A stretch of DNA of 20,493 nt from an uncultured Lachnospiraceae bacterium (lineage in GTDB: Bacteria; Bacillota; Clostridia; Lachnospirales; Lachnospiraceae). The DNA lies in NCBI GenBank assembly GCA_910578885.1, contig CAJTSH010000047.1, forward strand, positions 1-20,493. The letters run 5' to 3'. Position numbers and translations under genes: made by a program. Below the pieces are notes generated by a model. It did not search any database, was not told the origin of the DNA, and was given only the letters and a program-made list of their open reading frames with translations. This document shows, in pieces, positions 1 through 7,366 of the stretch. Numbering within the stretch: the first letter of the stretch is position 1; every line of letters starts with the position of its first letter.

Positions 1-82
1 CTCGTATGAGTCACACCTGCCCCTGTTTAAGACCATCTATTTCCCGACAGCCCCTTTCTGATCGAACCTCTTCCTGTCGTAT

Positions 83-1252
83 TTACATTCCAACATATAC
101 CCCGTCTTTAATGATAACAGCCTTCGGCTCTTTATTTACTTCACCCTTCTCGTTCCATGTCAGACCCTCTTCTCCTCCGGTCAGACCCTTGAGGTTAATC
201 TTGGTAATCGCTGTCTTCAATGCATCACAGATATCGGACGCACTCGTTTCCGGAGTGATTTCCGTTCCGTCCGCTACTGCCTGCTCAATTGCCGCCTTGA
301 TGGTATAGACTGCGTCATATGCATCCGCTGCAAACTGGTTCGGCGTCTCCTTGTATGCCTCTTTATAAGCAGCTACAAATTTCTTGGTCGCCTCATCTTC
401 TGCATCCGCTGCAAACGGCGTTAACAGCATGACATCCTCTGCAAGCTTTGTATCAAAATTCTCCATCGTAAGAATTCCGTCCATACCGTCACAGCTAAAG
501 AAAATCGGATCATATCCCATTGCATCCGCCTGTGTCAAGATAATGGAAGACTCCTGATAGTAAATCGGTAAAAATACCAGCTCTGCTCCCGCTTCCTGCG
601 CTTTCTTAAGCTGTGTGGAAAAATCAGTCTTAGAATCTGCAGTAAACGCTTCTGTAGACACAATCTCAAAACTCTGATTTGCCGCTTCCTTCACAAAATT
701 CTCCATAATACCGGAAGAATATACGTCTGAGCTGTCGTAGATAATCGCAATCTTGTCAGCAAGTGAATTTTCACCGATATATACGGCGGATTTCGTTCCC
801 TGATTCGGATCTGTAAAGCAAATCTGGAATACATTTCCGCCTGCGATAACATCTGTGGAAGATGCAGACGGCGTTACCTGAAACATATTGTCCTGTCCGG
901 TCTTATCCACAACAGCCACGCAAGGACCTGTTGTTACGGTTCCCATCAAAATCTGCATACCCCAGTCTTTTAAGGTGTTATACGCATTTACCGCTTTCTC
1001 TGCATTGTGCTGGTCATCTTCGAACTTATAATCAATCTTATATCCATTGATGCCGCCCGCCTCGTTGATTTCATCCACAGCAAGCTGCGCTCCGTTTTCT
1101 ACCGCCGTACCATAAATCGCCGCTCCTCCGGTTGTCGGTCCGATTCCTCCGATACGGATCGTCTCCTTATTTCCACCTGCACTTGAACCACATCCTGCCA
1201 GTGTTGCAGCCGCCATCGCCGCAACTAATAATGCACTGACTACTTTTTTCAT
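83..1252 (-). CDS. Branched-chain amino-acid ABC transporter substrate-binding lipoprotein (LivJ-like)
   Basis: A 389-residue extracellular binding protein of the type that delivers leucine, isoleucine or valine (or other amides and amino acids) to a Liv-type ABC importer. The N-terminus is a short lipoprotein signal ending in LAGCGSS, so the mature protein is lipidated on Cys at about residue 21. The rest is one Peripla_BP_6 domain; the opening stretch IRIGGIGPTTGGAAIYG and VDEINEAGGINGYKI is typical of the family. I chose the ATG at 1252 over the longer frame (to 1348) because AAGGAGG lies 8 bases upstream and the lipoprotein signal begins here; the longer frame would bury the signal behind 32 residues. 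The transporter's permease and ATPase genes are not in the window and may lie beyond the left edge. The true ligand cannot be told from sequence. Confidence 0.93.
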   Translation of the reverse strand: MKKVVSALLVAAMAAATLAGCGSSAGGNKETIRIGGIGPTTGGAAIYGTAVENGAQLAVDEINEAGGINGYKIDYKFEDDQHNAEKAVNAYNTLKDWGMQILMGTVTTGPCVAVVDKTGQDNMFQVTPSASSTDVIAGGNVFQICFTDPNQGTKSAVYIGENSLADKIAIIYDSSDVYSSGIMENFVKEAANQSFEIVSTEAFTADSKTDFSTQLKKAQEAGAELVFLPIYYQESSIILTQADAMGYDPIFFSCDGMDGILTMENFDTKLAEDVMLLTPFAADAEDEATKKFVAAYKEAYKETPNQFAADAYDAVYTIKAAIEQAVADGTEITPETSASDICDALKTAITKINLKGLTGGEEGLTWNEKGEVNKEPKAVIIKDGVYVGM

Positions 1253-1319
1253 TGAAATTGCCTCCTTCATGTAAAAAGACGTCCCGCCCAAAGTCAGAAC
1301 GCCTTTGTTCTTTTGCCTA

Positions 1320-1348
1320 ATCTTACTACATGAACCCGGCAAAATCAA
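1320..1348 (-). promoter_or_regulatory. Sigma-A type promoter of the LivJ-like gene
   Basis: On the minus strand TTGATT (1343-1348) and TAAGAT (1320-1325) are separated by 17 bases, a good vegetative promoter. Transcription would start near 1313, giving a leader of about 60 bases before the ATG at 1252. It supports the LivJ-like gene being its own unit rather than the tail of the two-component operon. Confidence 0.65.
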
Positions 1349-1381
1349 TACTCATTTTTATCTGCTATATTTTGCATCATC

Positions 1382-1417
1382 TATAGGAAACGGCAAATTC
1401 ATCTGTCATTTCCTATA
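1382..1417 (-). terminator. Hairpin directly after the response-regulator gene
   Basis: Perfect 9-bp arms (TATAGGAAA and TTTCCTATA) around an 18-base loop sit two bases after the stop codon of the response regulator. No U-run follows on the minus strand, so it is a weak intrinsic terminator at best. It may instead stabilise the 3' end of the operon transcript. Confidence 0.35.
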
Positions 1418-1419
1418 AT

Positions 1420-2163
1420 TTACCTCAGATTGCGGTTCGCTTTCCGGTACTCGGAAGGAGATTGTCCAATAATCTTCTTAAAAACCTTGGAAAAATATTT
1501 TTCATCATTAAATCCCACTTTGTAGGCGATTTCATATGTTTTCAGATAATCCTGCTGTAAATATGTGCAGGCATGGTCAATCCGAAGTTCATTGAGGTAG
1601 TCCACAAACCCCTTGTCCACCTTCTGCGAAAATAACGTGGACAGATATCCGGCAGTAATACCTACCTTCTGGGCAACATTCACCAGAGTCAGGTTCTCAA
1701 AATAATTCTCCGCCATATATTCCTTTGCCAGCTCTACCAGACGGTTCTTTTCTCCCGATTGTTTCTCTGCCACAGCTATCTCAATGCCAAACAGGTCATC
1801 AGCCGCTTCGTTGATCTTATGCAGGATATCGGAAGAGCGAATCGGCTTTAACAAATAGTCCCTTGCACCATACCGAATTGCCTGCTGACAATAGCGGAAC
1901 TCATCATAGCCGCTTAATATCAACGTACATGGCATGATTCCGGCCCGTTTTGCCTCCTGCATCACTTCAATACCATCCTTTAGCGGCATCTGCACATCTA
2001 AAAGCATGATATCCGGTTTGTCACGGAATATCGTCTCAATCGCCTCCTGTCCGTTGGAAGCCAAATAAATTTTATCAAAGCGATCCGTATGTAGTTGTAC
2101 ATATTTCGCAATTCCATTTCGGATGACATCTTCGTCATCCGCAATTAACAGTTTTATGCTCAT
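1420..2163 (-). CDS. AraC-family response regulator (YesN-like)
   Basis: A 247-residue transcription factor of the YesN type. Residues 1-120 are a receiver domain: acidic pocket D9-D10, phosphoacceptor D56 in LLDVQMP, S84 and K106 in LLKPI. Residues about 140-245 are an AraC double helix-turn-helix (VAQKVGITAGYLSTLF, then the signature VGFNDEKYFSKVFKKIIG and PSEYR). Phosphorylation by the adjacent sensor kinase would let it activate its targets. The gene starts inside the end of the kinase gene (29-bp overlap), with AAAGGAG 10 bases before the ATG, so the two are translationally coupled. Such regulators usually control the neighbouring sugar importer; the duplicated 23-bp element at 7338 and 9481 is the best candidate target. 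That link is inference. Confidence 0.93.
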   Translation of the reverse strand: MSIKLLIADDEDVIRNGIAKYVQLHTDRFDKIYLASNGQEAIETIFRDKPDIMLLDVQMPLKDGIEVMQEAKRAGIMPCTLILSGYDEFRYCQQAIRYGARDYLLKPIRSSDILHKINEAADDLFGIEIAVAEKQSGEKNRLVELAKEYMAENYFENLTLVNVAQKVGITAGYLSTLFSQKVDKGFVDYLNELRIDHACTYLQQDYLKTYEIAYKVGFNDEKYFSKVFKKIIGQSPSEYRKANRNLR

Positions 2164-3979
2164 GCAGCCGCATCTCCTTTAATCCGCACGGAATGGATAT
2201 CATTACCGTGGTTCCATAACCTTCCTCACTTTCAATCTCAAGCTGAAAATCCTCGTGATAAGTGAGTTCTAAACGCTCCTTTACATTTTTGATGGCATAT
2301 TTCCCGATTCTTTGGCTTGCATATTTTCTGGTATCTGTTTCCTCCCAAATAGCCGCCACCTGTTCCTTACTCATGCCAACACCGGTGTCCCGGATATAGT
2401 ATATCATACGATTCTCTTCTTTCTCCCCGGTGATGGATAGATAGTAATTCTCCCCGCCTTTCTCAAATCCATGCACAATTGCATTTTCTACAAAAGGCTG
2501 AAGAATCAGCTTGGGCATCTCCTCCTCTAAAATTGACTCATTCATCAATATTTTATATTCCAGCCGCTTTCCGAACCGCATTTTCTGAATATGCAGATAA
2601 CGGTCCAAAAGCTCCGCTTCATTCCGTACCGTTACAATTCCGTTTCCTCTGCTAAGCACAAGGCGGAACAACTGGGATAATGCAAGAATATCCTCACCGA
2701 TTTCCTCCGCATCTGCCTCTATCGCCCTCCAATACAGTGAATCTAACGTATTATATAAGAAATGCGGATTAATCTGTGCCTGCAGGGCGTCCAGCTCGCT
2801 CTCCCGCTCCTTCAATGCCATGACATAGTTCTTATCAATCAAGTCCCTGATATCATCCACCATACTGTTAAAACATGCAGAGGCTTCTCCCACCTCATCT
2901 AAGGTAATGACTTCTACCTTCTGCGCAAAATCCCCCCGTTTGAAATTCTCCATTGCAATACACAAGGAATGCAGCGGTTTGGAGACAATATTGGAAACGA
3001 GAACCATAATCGGATACAATCCGGCCAGAAAACCAAGCAGCAGTGCTAACGGAGCGTAAATAACAGAATCAATGAAATCTGCCAGTCCCACTTTCGGAAC
3101 CAGCTTATAGATAACCGTTCCCGTATCCGCATTCCGGCACTGATACACACTGTAATTTTCATAGGTAGCGCTTGCAATCAGCTTCCTTCGATTCGTTAAC
3201 GAAGAAGTCTGTTCCACAATTTCTGAAATAATATCCTCTTCTATTGTTCCGCAGGATACAAGCCGGGCGCCGTTTTCACTCATAATAACTACTGCTTCCT
3301 TTTCATTCCGCAGAGCATTCTTACATGCCTCATCAAACTTCTCTGCCGATGCGCCTATCACAAGATATCCAAGCTTATTTCGCCTTGCCAGATTATAAAT
3401 CTCACGGTACATCACAATTTTATCATTCTGATTGAACAAATATGTATCAGAAGCATGTTTTCCTACTCTTTGCCACAGGCACTTTCCCTTATCCTTTACC
3501 GCACGGGTATAAATTTCCTCATTCCTCACTTGATAAATACTTCCAATATATGCACAAAAATCCATACACCGAAGATATGGATTTACATTATTTTCAGGAT
3601 AAATGGCAATCGTTTTTATCTGTCCGTTAATTGCCAGCATGTCCTGTATAACTTGTACGGGAGCATAATGCTTCCACAGCTGAGTGTCGCGATTGTATAT
3701 CGACGGGTCGTCACAAGTCAATATCTGATTGATTTCATCGTTGATGCAGATATAGGTTCCCATTTCCACAATATTTTTCTGCATCGCTTCAATGCTGTCC
3801 GAAAGCCCCTGAACACTTTGGATACAGTTATTCTCTTCGCTTTCTACCGCGGATTCATAATTATAAAAAAACAAAAGTACACTAATCAGCAGTAAAATGG
3901 GCGCAACAATTAAATAACTGTAAAAAATCAATTTTTTTCGTATACTTAACTGCATGATCCAATATTTTATCCGCTTCAT
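2135..3979 (-). CDS. Sensor histidine kinase (YesM-like, HisKA_7TM-independent LytS/YesM class)
   Basis: A 614-residue membrane kinase of the YesM class. Two membrane segments (about residues 17-39 and 304-330) flank a roughly 265-residue extracellular sensor region. A HAMP linker follows (about 330-385). The His-kinase box has H406 in INPHFLYNTLDSLYW; the ATPase domain shows the N box (N499 in PFVENAIVHG), G1 (D531 in DTGVGM) and G2 (GYGTT at 587). All catalytic parts are intact. I chose the ATG at 3979 because GAGGT stands 7 bases before it; an earlier in-frame ATG at 4036 would overlap the permease gene and has no clear ribosome site. It follows the permease gene by 28 bases and overlaps its partner regulator. 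The likely signal is an extracellular sugar, direct or through the binding protein (inference). Confidence 0.93.
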   Translation of the reverse strand: MKRIKYWIMQLSIRKKLIFYSYLIVAPILLLISVLLFFYNYESAVESEENNCIQSVQGLSDSIEAMQKNIVEMGTYICINDEINQILTCDDPSIYNRDTQLWKHYAPVQVIQDMLAINGQIKTIAIYPENNVNPYLRCMDFCAYIGSIYQVRNEEIYTRAVKDKGKCLWQRVGKHASDTYLFNQNDKIVMYREIYNLARRNKLGYLVIGASAEKFDEACKNALRNEKEAVVIMSENGARLVSCGTIEEDIISEIVEQTSSLTNRRKLIASATYENYSVYQCRNADTGTVIYKLVPKVGLADFIDSVIYAPLALLLGFLAGLYPIMVLVSNIVSKPLHSLCIAMENFKRGDFAQKVEVITLDEVGEASACFNSMVDDIRDLIDKNYVMALKERESELDALQAQINPHFLYNTLDSLYWRAIEADAEEIGEDILALSQLFRLVLSRGNGIVTVRNEAELLDRYLHIQKMRFGKRLEYKILMNESILEEEMPKLILQPFVENAIVHGFEKGGENYYLSITGEKEENRMIYYIRDTGVGMSKEQVAAIWEETDTRKYASQRIGKYAIKNVKERLELTYHEDFQLEIESEEGYGTTVMISIPCGLKEMRLHEHKTVNCG

Positions 3980-4007
3980 AGTGTACCTCGTAAATTTTAT
4001 TTTTATT

Positions 4008-4844
4008 TTATCCCTTAACCGCTCCCATCGCAACACCTTTCGTAATATGCTTATTTAAAATGATATAAACAATTACCGCCGGCGCCGCTGTAAGCGCCAT
4101 GACTGCAAACTGTACCGCATAGTTAGACGAATATTCTCCGGTAAACTCAAGCACAGAAAACGGAAGCGTCTTCCATTTTGGGGAACTTAGGTAGGTACTG
4201 GCCATAATAAATTCATTCCAGTTGTTTAAGAACGTCATGATTGCGACCGTTGCAATTGACGGCTTTAACAGCGGTGTAATAATCTGAAATACAATCCTGT
4301 AAATTCCGCAGCCATCCATGACCGCAGCTTCCTCTAATTCCCTTGGAATAGATTCAATAAATCCTGTCATCAAAAACATTCCCTGAGGAAGTGAGAATGC
4401 CACATAAGGAATTAACAGCGCCCAAATCGTATCCGTAAGGTTCAGCGTATTATAAATCTTATAATTCGGAAGCAATGTTGCATGAATCGGAATCATCATT
4501 CCAAGCAGCAGCAGGGTTTTTACAAAATTGTTTAATTTCCATCTCATCCTCTGACATGCGTAACCTGCCATAATAGAAATGATAACCACAAGAACTACCG
4601 CAAGCGTATTGATCAAAAAACTGTTCCGCAGATAATGTAAAAAATTACCGTCTACAAATGCTGTCACATAATTATCCCAGCGTATCTTCTCCGGAATAAT
4701 GAGAAGTCCGTTGGTAAACATCTCATTACTGCTTCCAAGCGAAAAATCCACCAGCCAGATCAGAGGGAAGAGCTGGATGACTGCAACGAGAATCAGTATA
4801 ATCCATAAAATCACTTTACTTACTTTTCTCCCATTTTCCTTCAT
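4008..4844 (-). CDS. Carbohydrate ABC transporter permease, CUT1 family (MalG-like)
   Basis: A 278-residue inner permease subunit of a CUT1 sugar importer. It has six predicted membrane segments and the cytoplasmic EAA loop at about residues 172-195 (EEAAVMDGCGIYRI then ITPLLKP), which docks on the ATPase subunit. Length and motif fit the MalG/LacG side of the heterodimer. AGGAGGTGAG stands 5-6 bases before the ATG. It lies 11 bases after the partner permease and 28 bases before the sensor kinase, all in one operon. No ATPase gene is present, as is usual for CUT1 operons of Gram-positives that share an MsmK/UgpC-type ATPase. The sugar cannot be named: no glycoside hydrolase is linked here. 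Confidence 0.94.
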   Translation of the reverse strand: MKENGRKVSKVILWIILILVAVIQLFPLIWLVDFSLGSSNEMFTNGLLIIPEKIRWDNYVTAFVDGNFLHYLRNSFLINTLAVVLVVIISIMAGYACQRMRWKLNNFVKTLLLLGMMIPIHATLLPNYKIYNTLNLTDTIWALLIPYVAFSLPQGMFLMTGFIESIPRELEEAAVMDGCGIYRIVFQIITPLLKPSIATVAIMTFLNNWNEFIMASTYLSSPKWKTLPFSVLEFTGEYSSNYAVQFAVMALTAAPAVIVYIILNKHITKGVAMGAVKG

Positions 4845-4855
4845 TTCCTCACCTC

Positions 4856-5731
4856 CTATGCTTCTTTCTTATCCCTGAAAATTGTCTGTAACACAATGGT
4901 TGCCGCAATACAGATAATGATGAATATAACGCCGATTGCATTGCCATAACCGTATTTGAATGCCTTAAATGCCTGCTGATACAAATAATTTGCCGCAAAC
5001 TGCGTACTGTTCGACGGTCCGCCGTTAGTCAAGAGATAAACCGTTTCCATCTGCTTTAACGCGGAAATAATCGCCATTGTTACATTGACCTGAATTACCG
5101 GTTTCATAAGCGGCAGCGTGATTCTGAAAAACGTCGTCCACCAGCCGGCTCCGTCAATGGAAGCAGCTTCATAGAGAACCGGGTCAATGTTTTTGATACC
5201 GGTATAGTAAATTAACATTCCCCATCCAAATCCATGCCAGATTAACACGAGCAGCACAGACCAGATTGCATTCTGCTGAGAAAGCCAGTTCACCTGTCCC
5301 TGAAAACCAAATGCTTTTAATAAATTATTCAAAAGTCCGAAATCAGGGTTATATATGAATTTCCATAAATATGCGATAACCGCTACGGAAATAACATTCG
5401 GAATAAAATAGATGCAGCGGAAAATACCTTCCGCCCTGCCCTGTAATTTATCCAATACCGCAGCGACAATAATTGCCAGCGGATGCTGGATACAAATAAA
5501 CCCAATTGCCAAAAGCAGTGAATTCAGCAGCGAGCGCCCAAATGCTGAATCATGAAATAAATCCTGATAATTTTTAAATCCAATCACATGAGCCTCTCCC
5601 ATACCGGAGTAATCAGTAAATCCATAATATACACTCAGGCAGATAGGCGCAAGGATCGCAAACAAAAATACCAGCACGCCCGGAAGAACGAGGCTGAAAA
5701 TCACCCATTTATTGCTGTATAGCTTCTTCAT
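4856..5731 (-). CDS. Carbohydrate ABC transporter permease, CUT1 family (MalF/UgpA-like)
   Basis: A 291-residue permease subunit with six predicted membrane segments. The EAA loop is at about residues 188-211 (YEAASIDGAGWWTTFFRI then LPLMKP). It is the compact UgpA-like form, without the large extracellular insertion of E. coli MalF. AAAGGAG stands 7 bases before the ATG. It is the first gene after the hairpin that separates it from the sugar-binding protein, and pairs with the MalG-like permease downstream. Confidence 0.94.
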   Translation of the reverse strand: MKKLYSNKWVIFSLVLPGVLVFLFAILAPICLSVYYGFTDYSGMGEAHVIGFKNYQDLFHDSAFGRSLLNSLLLAIGFICIQHPLAIIVAAVLDKLQGRAEGIFRCIYFIPNVISVAVIAYLWKFIYNPDFGLLNNLLKAFGFQGQVNWLSQQNAIWSVLLVLIWHGFGWGMLIYYTGIKNIDPVLYEAASIDGAGWWTTFFRITLPLMKPVIQVNVTMAIISALKQMETVYLLTNGGPSNSTQFAANYLYQQAFKAFKYGYGNAIGVIFIIICIAATIVLQTIFRDKKEA

Positions 5732-5790
5732 AGAAAACTCCTTTCATGCAGTAAGACAACAGATTACTATTTTTTACATAGATTAAAAGA

Positions 5791-5837
5791 AAATGAGGAT
5801 GTCTCAAAAGTAAGCCGCTTTTGGGACATCCTCGTTT
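5791..5837 (-). terminator. Long hairpin between binding-protein and permease genes (partial terminator or processing site)
   Basis: A 20-bp stem: 5791-5810 pairs with 5818-5837, core GAGGATGTC on one arm and GACATCCTC on the other, loop of 7 bases. On the minus strand one pair is a C-A mismatch and the stem ends in ATTTTCTTTT; on the plus strand the same pair is a G-U wobble. Its place, just after the binding-protein gene and before the permeases, is where Gram-positive sugar operons often carry an attenuating hairpin that keeps binding protein in excess over permease. The same palindrome type may be a dispersed repeat in related genomes. Confidence 0.6.
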
Positions 5838-5862
5838 TGTGTCTCTTAATTATTTTCGCATC

Positions 5863-7257
5863 TTACTTACATGCTTCGCCAATTTTTGCAAGGAAATCAT
5901 CTACACTTGTCGAGCCATTGGATACACCCTGAATTTCACTTTCAATAGCCGTCTTAAAAGCTGATGGTCCACAGTCATTGATCGGTGTTCCGGAAACGCT
6001 TGTCGCCTCTGTTAAGATGTTCATAATCTGTTTCTGTAACTCTGTCTCTTCGCCTGTCATGTATGCAGTCTGATCCTGAGCAGACATTCCTACGCCGTTC
6101 TCCCATCCGTATTTAGAAAGCTTATCCGGCTGATACATATAATTCAGGAACTTGATCGCCTCTTCTTTTACTGCGGAGTCTGCGGATACTGCGTATCCAC
6201 CGCCGTTCCATGCTGCGATATCTTTTGCGCCGCCCTTGCCGTCTGCTACAGTCGGCATAGTGAATGCGCGGATGTTCTCTCTGATTTCAGCATCAATATC
6301 CTCATTCAATGCCATAGAAGCGTCCCAGCTTCCCATGCAGTACATTGCTGCTTGACCGTTGGTAAACAGGTTCATTGTTGTTCCATAATCCTGTGAGTCA
6401 TACCCTGTCTGGAACATACCTGCTGCTGCGGAATCTACTAAAAGCTGTGTTGCCTGTTTGATTTCAGGAGCCGTAAAATCGCCGGTTGAAATTGCATTGC
6501 TGATGATGTCTGCATAATCTGTTCCCGCTATCTTAACAAGAATATCTGTTAAGAATGTTGCCATCGGCCATCCGTCTCCGCCGTCCATAGCTACCGGCGT
6601 GATTCCTGCATCTTTAATTGTTCCGCAAAGCGTCAAAAATTCGTCATATGTAGCCGGCACTGTCCATCCGTTGTCATCAAACATTTTCTGGTTGTAGTAG
6701 ATAATCTGGATATCTGTATTTCTTGGCAGTCCGTATAACTTTCCGTCCTTTTTAAATCCTTCCAAAGAGCCTGCAATAAATTTGTAATCTGCATAGTCGT
6801 CTTCACTTAACTCTGCAAGCACGCCTGCATCAAGCACCTCATCCAGAAAAGACGGCTGACCCCAGATGCTTACAACATCCGGCATTCCGTCCATTGCATA
6901 TGCCTTAAATTTGGTCTTGTATGCTTCCTCGTCCAATGCTTCCACTTCGATGGTTACGTTCTGGTTTGCTTCCATATACTCGTCAATAATCATCTGCTCA
7001 ACAAGACCCTGTCCATTCTTACGATCCGGAAGATTTGAGAATAATTTGATGGTCACATCTTCACCGGAAGCCTGTTCCTCATCTGCATTACTGTCATCAT
7101 CCGAATTATTGTCGTCAGATTTCTGTGTTTCTTCTTGTTGCTCCTTCTTTGAATTATCTTCCTTGGATGTATCGGCGCTCTTATTGTCACCGCATCCAGC
7201 CAGCATAGAAACTGCCATTGCAGCTACTAATAATGATGCTACTATTTTTTTCTTCAT
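5863..7257 (-). CDS. Carbohydrate ABC transporter substrate-binding lipoprotein
   Basis: A 464-residue extracellular sugar-binding lipoprotein (SBP_bac_1 type). The signal ends in MLAGC with the lipidated Cys at residue 22. Residues about 24-68 form a very acidic, Asn/Ser/Gln-rich linker, which likely spans the cell wall. The binding domain follows, with KLYGLPRNTDIQIIYYNQKMF and AAMYCMGSWDA typical of CUT1 binding proteins. GGGAGGAA stands about 7 bases before the ATG at 7257. It feeds the two permeases downstream, from which it is separated by a long hairpin. Its upstream region carries a 23-bp element shared with the MCP gene. Ligand unknown; the Trp/Tyr-rich pocket region fits an oligosaccharide. 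Confidence 0.94.
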   Translation of the reverse strand: MKKKIVASLLVAAMAVSMLAGCGDNKSADTSKEDNSKKEQQEETQKSDDNNSDDDSNADEEQASGEDVTIKLFSNLPDRKNGQGLVEQMIIDEYMEANQNVTIEVEALDEEAYKTKFKAYAMDGMPDVVSIWGQPSFLDEVLDAGVLAELSEDDYADYKFIAGSLEGFKKDGKLYGLPRNTDIQIIYYNQKMFDDNGWTVPATYDEFLTLCGTIKDAGITPVAMDGGDGWPMATFLTDILVKIAGTDYADIISNAISTGDFTAPEIKQATQLLVDSAAAGMFQTGYDSQDYGTTMNLFTNGQAAMYCMGSWDASMALNEDIDAEIRENIRAFTMPTVADGKGGAKDIAAWNGGGYAVSADSAVKEEAIKFLNYMYQPDKLSKYGWENGVGMSAQDQTAYMTGEETELQKQIMNILTEATSVSGTPINDCGPSAFKTAIESEIQGVSNGSTSVDDFLAKIGEACK

Positions 7258-7296
7258 TATGATTTCCTCCCATTTGGTTTTGTTTGGTACGTTTCA

Positions 7297-7302
7297 ATCA
7301 TA
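7297..7302 (-). promoter_or_regulatory. Candidate -10 box of the sugar-binding protein operon
   Basis: TATGAT on the minus strand, 40 bases from the start codon and 36 bases from the edge of the 23-bp element at 7338-7360. There is no good -35 box at the expected place, as is usual for a promoter that needs an activator. The MCP gene has a -10-like hexamer at exactly the same offset. Confidence 0.5.
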
Positions 7303-7337
7303 TCATCCGCCCCCCACTGATAACAGATACCAGATTT

Positions 7338-7360
7338 TCAAAATAGTGGAATATTTTCGA
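7338..7360 (-). promoter_or_regulatory. 23-bp shared element, copy 1 (candidate activator site)
   Basis: This 23-bp stretch, with plus-strand core GTGGAATATTTTCGA, recurs at 9481-9503 with one mismatch. Its near edge is 81 bases from the start codon in both cases. It would lie about 48-70 bases upstream of the inferred transcription start, the normal place for an activator. On the minus strand the outer parts (TCGAAAAT and ATTTTGA) form an imperfect inverted repeat. Confidence 0.65.
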
Positions 7361-7366
7361 CATCCA

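Noticed and set aside
6..308. 100-codon plus-strand open frame at the left edge
   Set aside because: It lies antisense to the 3' end of the LivJ-like gene, has no ribosome site and reads as Ser/Pro-rich shadow sequence.
7285..7300. TTGAAACG stretch resembling a cre site near the sugar-binding gene promoter
   Set aside because: One base is missing relative to the cre spacing and the second half does not match.
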